Shown piece by piece: positions 58,619 through 64,000 of a DNA stretch of 64,000 nt. The DNA is taken from NCBI RefSeq assembly GCF_030269925.1, contig NC_085127.1:4719501-4783500 (forward strand), read 5' to 3'. The notes beneath the pieces were generated by a model, which was given only the letters and a program-made list of their open reading frames with translations, ran no database searches and was not told the origin of the DNA. A program made the position numbers and the translations under genes. How positions within the stretch are numbered: the first letter of the stretch is position 1; every line of letters starts with the position of its first letter. The stretch is from Bombyx mori (Eukaryota > Arthropoda > Insecta > Lepidoptera > Bombycidae).

Positions 58619-60600
58619 ATATATATAGGTATATACGACGTCGATGCTTTTAGGAGGTTTTCTAAATATTATTTTTCATTACATATTAATGTGGTTTTCT
58701 AGATTTTAATGGTGAATGGAAACATTCTAGAAAAGCATACGTTTCCTAGTCATGAAGTACATATTTTTGTAATGTTGATTTAGTTTTATTTTTAAATAAA
58801 ACACGAGCAGCGCGCCCTTTGATCTTAATACTCATGTTATAAATGCTAAATCGAGTTTGTTTTTTGTTACGCTAACACGTCAAACTATTCAATCAATCTG
58901 AAAATTTTTATACACGTGGTTAGAACACTGAAAAGAAAACTTAGTTTATTCATGCAAAAACTGTCCCAGGATTTCTTTTTACGATAACGCAGACGTAGCC
59001 ACGTGCTGAAGATATTTCTTTAAGAAGAAAAAAAAGTATTTACATGTTATTAGTTTGCCTTATTATTTATGTAGACAAAAACAAGGGTTTTCTCTGGGGT
59101 CCGAATAATTTTTCGTAGCCATCATCAACGAATCCGTGATAGGCTGTGAATTTTTCGAAATAGTAAAAAATCCTCAAGGGCCGATTTTATTACATTGCTT
59201 CATTAAGTTGCATTGCAACACCCGGTGTCGCTATCATTTTCTACAAAACGGTAACATGCCGACAAAAAAAATTGAAACTAAATTTCTATAGGTACCTACA
59301 CAACCTATGCGTATCGTAACTATTGACCAATTATTGTTATGTCGATATTTAATTCAATTGTTAGCGCACTATTTGGGAAAATGAATATTTTTTTTAACCT
59401 ATATATGAGTCGACTATTATCAAAGCCGGCAATCTGACTTTTGGACAATGATTGGTAAATCAGAAAAACGAATTATTGACTTTGTATTCCATTGGCAGTC
59501 ACAAAACTCTTCGGAACGACATCTTAGATAAATAACAGGTTAACTATTAACCTTTATTTAATGCAGGTTTTGAACCGTATTCTTTGAAGGAGACGATTAT
59601 ATTCAAATCAATCTGTATTGACATATCAATAATTTTTTTTTGTCCAAATGCACAGATTGCCACCTTTGATAATAGACGACTCATATAACATACATTGAAA
59701 TAATAAACATATTTAAATATAGAAAAAAGTGTTTTAAAAAACTGTTTTTGTATCGTATTCATTTGTGCTCATTGATTTCGAGTTTCGAGCAAATAAACTC
59801 GCTTAAAAATCAGCTTAAAGTTATGATAATGCCCAATTTTTTTATTTAGAATCCAGTTAACTATATGTTATTTCATGAATTAATAAACATTTCTTTAACA
59901 ATCGCATAAAGTTGTTTCACAACAAAAATATTTAATTTATGTTTTTAATAACTTTAATATTCGCGATCTAGAATGTAATCACATTGTGTTAAGTACAATT
60001 CTCAACGAAGTAAAGATTATTTTTTATCAGTAAACAAGCACATAAAATGTTGTCTTTGAAAACCTCTTGAACACACGGCAATTTTAATTTATTTCCACAG
60101 CGATAAGTTAGAATATAATTAAACAAATTACCTTTTTATGAGAAAAATAATAATAATATTATACATAGTTACAACTTAGCTACATTGAAATTAATTTTAC
60201 TTTTCAACTATAAAAAAAATAATAAACACATATCTCTTTATTGTTACACTGTATGTTTTCGGATAATATTTGTTTGATTACCTATATGTTTTATGCACCT
60301 ATGACCTTGTATTATCAATAACTGTATTTTGTATTTCAAAAATAATAACAATCTTAATCGCCTGGTTACATAGTAATAACTTTTTAAGATTTATTTATGT
60401 AAATCACACTTGATAACGAAATTTTTTAATTCATTTTTGACACATATGGAATCATTAATGTATCTGTTTATAATACATATACACATATCGTTTTATTCTT
60501 AACAAATGTTCATTACGTTACTCGGATTTCTGTTCAAATAATTTATTCACGGTCATAGATTATATTAATTTAAGAAATGTCTTTTAAATGACGTACGTAC
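58619..60600. other. Presumed first intron of SLC12-A, no recognised element
   Basis: AT-rich DNA with short frames only; I searched it for a coding exon of matching phase and found none. Confidence 0.5.
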
Positions 60601-60803
60601 CTCAAACAGCCTGCGATGTGGCGTCAACTTCCTCGCTGATAAAAATCTCACTTTTTCACCGTTAACACACAATTATTGAAGAACTAAATAATTCAAACTG
60701 TACTTTATACAGCAATGACAATATCGTTGCAAAGTTCGCGGAGTCCGACAGTGGGAAAATTGTGATGGCGCGTGCGGACAGCCGCGCTGCTCTTCGCTCA
60801 GAG
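60601..60803 (-). promoter_or_regulatory. Putative noncoding first exon of SLC12-A
   Basis: On the minus strand, about 200 bases lie between a TATA box and a good donor (GTTTGAG/gtacgt, exon end 60601). They contain no ATG, as expected for a leader exon spliced to the 45.17-kb acceptor. No other minus-strand gene start fits between here and 45 kb. The link to SLC12-A is inferred and would give a first intron of about 15.4 kb. Confidence 0.45.
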
Positions 60804-60822
60804 CCAAGGGAGCCTTCGCCCC

Positions 60823-60835
60823 GATAATATATATG
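60823..60835 (-). promoter_or_regulatory. TATA box of the putative SLC12-A promoter
   Basis: The minus strand reads CATATATATTATC about 30 bases upstream of the GC-rich start of the leader exon. No clear TCAGT initiator is visible, so the start site (about 60800) is estimated from spacing. Confidence 0.45.
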
Positions 60836-61930
60836 CACGATGCTCCCTTACCCGACGACACCACCACCACCCGTTCCATATTCACAACAATCCATTCTAG
60901 TTAGGACGAGATCTCTTCCAGTTTTAATGGTGACGCGTTTACAACCATCCGAACTGCTGACAGTTAAGTTCAACGTAAGATGTTTTAAAGTTTCCTTTTC
61001 GAGGAAATGGTACTTATTGTTCGGTATTTATATTGGAGCTAGACGAATTGTGATCTTAAAATAATCAGGGATAAAAAAGGGGTTTTAATGTTTATGTTTT
61101 TATTAATAATCCAAAATTAATATTTTTTTGTGTTTACAAATATTTAAACAGTTGATATTTCCCTGTCTTTCCTGTTAATAGTCAGGCTATTATTTTTAGT
61201 ATTGACCTTAATTGTCAAAAGTTCGGATTAATGATGATTGATAAATGTATAAGTACGTACCTGAAAATAAATCTATTCTTTATTCACCAGACATTACTTG
61301 TATCACCCTTTATGTAGTGTTTGTCCCCAAAGTATTTGCAGATGACCAGATCAGGCCGATTTCCGCGTGAACGAAGAACAAATCAATAAATACATTCTGG
61401 TTGTATTCATTTCCTTAAAAGTATGGATTTTAATGAATAACATTGGTGTCAATATAACATCCACGATTGAACTAACATAAATACTAAAAACAATCAAATA
61501 CACAATTTAAATAAATATCTACTTAAATAATACATTTTCAACGTGTATACATTTAAGTTTCAATTCGACATAATATTATTCTTAAGTACTCCATTGCGAA
61601 AAGCTTGCTTAAAACCAGTTTTTCCACAAAACATGACATAACCAGGTAAGTTTTTTACTACGTGAGATCAATGTGCAATACACTTGAGAATAACCCAGTT
61701 GATACAACTGTTATTACAAAGTTCTCGGGAATGTGAGTGAATCGATGTTTTTGGAATTGAAATCTTTTTTTTTAATCTTTTTACTCGAAGTCGGGAAGGT
61801 CGGAGGCCACTATTGATACAACGAATACTAGCTCTAAATATGTTTAAATATATTTATATTTGTTTAATGTTGTTGTTCTGATATACTTAGGCTAAGTATT
61901 GAGCGGTTTTTAAATTTGAGACGTGATCTA
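60836..61930. other. Upstream DNA, no gene recognised
   Basis: The 74-codon plus frame at 60840 lies on the promoter and is not supported by any motif. Confidence 0.45.
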
Positions 61931-61934
61931 ATAA

Positions 61935-62045
61935 TTAAGCAGGCCGAATGCAGGCAACATTGGAGGAAGCTGGTGCAAAAACTGGACCAAGGTGGTCACG
62001 ACGCTCAGTAATGAGGAAACGACAAAGAAGAAGAAGATCTAATAA
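61935..62045 (+). pseudogene. Short LINE protein end
   Basis: QAECRQHWRKLVQKLDQGGH then a stop, followed by gacaaagaagaagaagatct; resembles the extreme end of several LINE proteins with a simple-repeat tail. Weak. Confidence 0.4.
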
Positions 62046-62301
62046 TTTAAATGTCTGATGCACTCGTAGTCAATAAATTCGATGGGTGAAAGGTTATTTG
62101 GTTTAGGCAACATTTCGCATTACGCGACATTTGTCTTTGTAATTAAAAGTACCTACGTTTTATTTGGTATCGGCATCAACAGTTCGGAGTAAGCTTAATT
62201 AAACTTTAATTATGTTTACTCCATTCAAATAGCTGAAGATGATTTTTTTGTTTTGATATTTTTTCCATAATTATAGTGCTTTAAATTTTTTTTATTATGA
62301 T

Positions 62302-62765
62302 TGAAAGATTACTGGTTGTCCAGAGGCCTTTCCAGTTTCACCAGGACAGGTGGGCGAGCAAAGGCTCAGCCAAGAGCGGTGCGATTTGCTAACAGCTGCC
62401 CGAGCGCCTCCAAAGGTGACCTAACAACTCAAAGGCTTCGGCTTCGCGAATGAATCTACTACCAGATCGGAATCGCGACCCGCTGAGAAGATCCGGCGAG
62501 AAACTCAGCGGGCTGATGAAAAAAAAAAAAAAAAAATGAGTTAGGTTGCACGTCGCCCTCCTTGTCGAGTTCGACGAGTACGGTTACCGGTGTCCCTAAG
62601 CCTGCTCCTAGTGCTAGAGCTGAAGGCGTCTAATGCAAAGGTTATTGGATCTGATGGATCCGTAAGGACGTGTCTAGGGCGTCGACCATGACTGGCTCCT
62701 GCATGATCAGGATTCGGGGAGTAGTCAGCGGCGGCAACGATAAGGCGATTATCATGACGACTTTA
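62302..62765 (-). repeat. Retroposon family C, longest copy
   Basis: Starts agattactggttgtccagag, contains gatccggcgagaaactcagc and ctgatggatccgtaaggacg, ends gataaggcgattatcatgac. An expanded A-run (62518-62536) lies inside it. Confidence 0.7.
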
Positions 62766-62837
62766 ACTTTAAATGGCTCTCCTGTGAAGTTGCAAAATGT
62801 CGTTTAAATCAAATAGCCTTTCTTTAACCCTTTGACT

Positions 62838-63000
62838 TTTATTACACTATGTTATTCCTTCACAGTGGAAGGCAATCGTGAATATTTGTTAAGTACGCAT
62901 TTCATTAGTAAAATTGGTATTTGTCAGCGGGATCCGAATACCCGGTGCATCGCAAGATATGAATGCGCCGGACGTCTTATCCTTTAGACCACGAAGACTT
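62838..63000 (-). repeat. tRNA-derived SINE
   Basis: acactatgttattccttcac, gaatatttgttaagtacgca, gacgtcttatcctttagacc. Confidence 0.75.
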
Positions 63001-63212
63001 GTGTTTAGGAATTATTTCCCTAATAAAGGAATAGCATCTTGTAAAAATACCGCCATGGTAGGACATATTCTGATCTTGTACGGAAATTCCGGCCTCAACG
63101 TAAAGTACCACCATCCATCATCATAATCATCGTTACCATCAAATCAGCACCGCCGAGTCAGTCAATTAGTGACCATATCTTTTTTAATTCGACAAAAGAT
63201 TTGAATCTTGTA

Positions 63213-64000
63213 TCTTGAAGATTGCCAGCTGATCAGTGACCGACAGTACGGTTTCCGTCACGGTCGCTTAGCTGGAGATCTTCTTGTATACCTTATTCAC
63301 AGGTGGGCTGAAGCCTTCGAGAGCAAGGGCGAGGCTCTTGCTGTAAGCCTTAATATCGCTAAGGCCTTCGACAGGGTCTGGCATAGGGAACTTCTGTCGA
63401 AGCTACCATCTTACGGAATCCCCGAGGATCTCTGCAAGTGGATCGCTAGCTTTTTGGATGCGCGGAGCATCACGGTCGTTGTAGACGGTGCCTGTTCTGA
63501 TACCATGACCATTAACGCTGGCGTTCCACAAGGTTCGGTGCTCTCCCCCACGCTTTTCATCCTGTATTTCAATGACATGCTGTCTATTGATGGCATGCAT
63601 TGCTATGCGGATGACAGCACCATTGGCCATCAGAGTCTCTCTCGGAGCGTGGTGCAAGAGAGACGATCAAAACTTGTGTCTGAAGTGGAGAACTCTATGG
63701 GGCGAGTCTCCAAATGGGGTGAATTGAACCTGGTTCAATTCAACCCGTTAAAGACACAAGCTTGCGCGTTCACTGCGAAGAAGGACCCCTTTGTCATGGC
63801 GCCGCAGTTCCAAGGAGTATCCCTGCAACCTTCCGAGAGTATTGGGATACTTGAGGTCGACATTTCGAGCGATTTCCAGTTTCGGAGTCATTTGGAAGGC
63901 AAAGCCAAGTTGGCGTCGAAAATGCTGGGAGTCCTCAACAGAGCGAAGCGGTACTTCACGCTTGGACAAAGGCTTTTGCTTTATAAAGCAAAAGTCCGGC
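63213..64000 (+). pseudogene. Jockey-clade LINE reverse transcriptase, motif A Asp changed
   Basis: An open frame from about 63213 to the window edge: QLISDRQYGFRHGRLAGDLL, then AVSLNIAKAFDRVWH (motif A), NAGVPQGSVLSPTLFILYFND (motif B shortened in quotation elsewhere), CYADDSTIG (YADD), then KLVSEVENSMGRVSKWGELN. Motif A normally reads LDIAKAFD; here the catalytic Asp codon is AAT, Asn. 5' truncated. Resembles the BMC1/L1Bm-type jockey elements of Bombyx, from memory. It leaves the window. Confidence 0.8.

Noticed and set aside
60673..60885. Minus-strand 70-codon frame starting MNMERVVVV
   Set aside because: It spans the TATA box and putative start site, so it could not be a normal coding region; no motif.

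Overview
This is eukaryotic, lepidopteran DNA, almost certainly from a silkworm (Bombyx mori or a very close relative). At least eighteen Bm1 SINE copies, other short retroposons, jockey- and R1-clade LINE pieces, Lep1-type Helitrons and a maT-type mariner are packed into AT-rich introns. The protein-coding genes are split into exons of about 75-290 bases with GT/AG borders, so whole genes do not appear as single reading frames.

Two real genes were found, both on the minus strand and arranged head to tail. The upstream gene (called SLC12-A here) reads from a 14-base first coding exon at 45042 down to a stop codon at 11876. I could chain 19 coding exons with consistent phases into 3186 bases, 1061 codons plus stop. 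The product is a sodium-potassium-chloride cotransporter of the SLC12 family: an N-terminal RFVV kinase-docking motif, a phosphoregulatory threonine region, a 12-helix core with the LNIWGVM ion-binding turn, and a C-terminal domain ending TFYS. A TATA-containing promoter and noncoding first exon near 60.6-60.83 kb are proposed, which would make the first intron about 15 kb long. The downstream gene (SLC12-B) starts near 5.74 kb and runs off the left edge at 280. Its four central exons have exactly the same lengths and phases as those of SLC12-A (181, 260, 109 and 140 bases), so the two are tandem duplicates. B differs at the N terminus, in the loop after TM7, and at several otherwise conserved residues.

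Layout: 1-5.74 kb, 5' half of SLC12-B; 5.74-11.88 kb, intergenic, with SINEs and a hAT transposase remnant; 11.88-45.04 kb, coding part of SLC12-A with repeat-filled introns; 45.04-60.6 kb, the presumed first intron, holding R1-clade LINE insertions and a large inverted-repeat element; 60.6-64 kb, promoter and upstream DNA, ending in a jockey-clade reverse transcriptase that leaves the window.

The mobile DNA is unusually legible. Several insertions keep exact target-site duplications: a 13-base one around an R1-clade LINE nested in a 500-base inverted repeat, 14- and 15-base ones around two truncated LINE ends, an 8-base one around a hAT-type MITE, and an 8-base one around a 1.37-kb P-element-like transposon with a split THAP-domain reading frame. 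One 1.2-kb element sits exactly between AAA and TTT with no duplication, as reported for Spy transposons, and related copies of its host repeat in this window show the site before insertion. I found no wholly new biological system. The best leads are the divergent tandem cotransporter pair, the stop-start upstream reading frame before SLC12-A, the P-like and Spy-like elements, and the inverted-repeat element carrying a captured LINE endonuclease. All calls come from reading the sequence; no database search was run.
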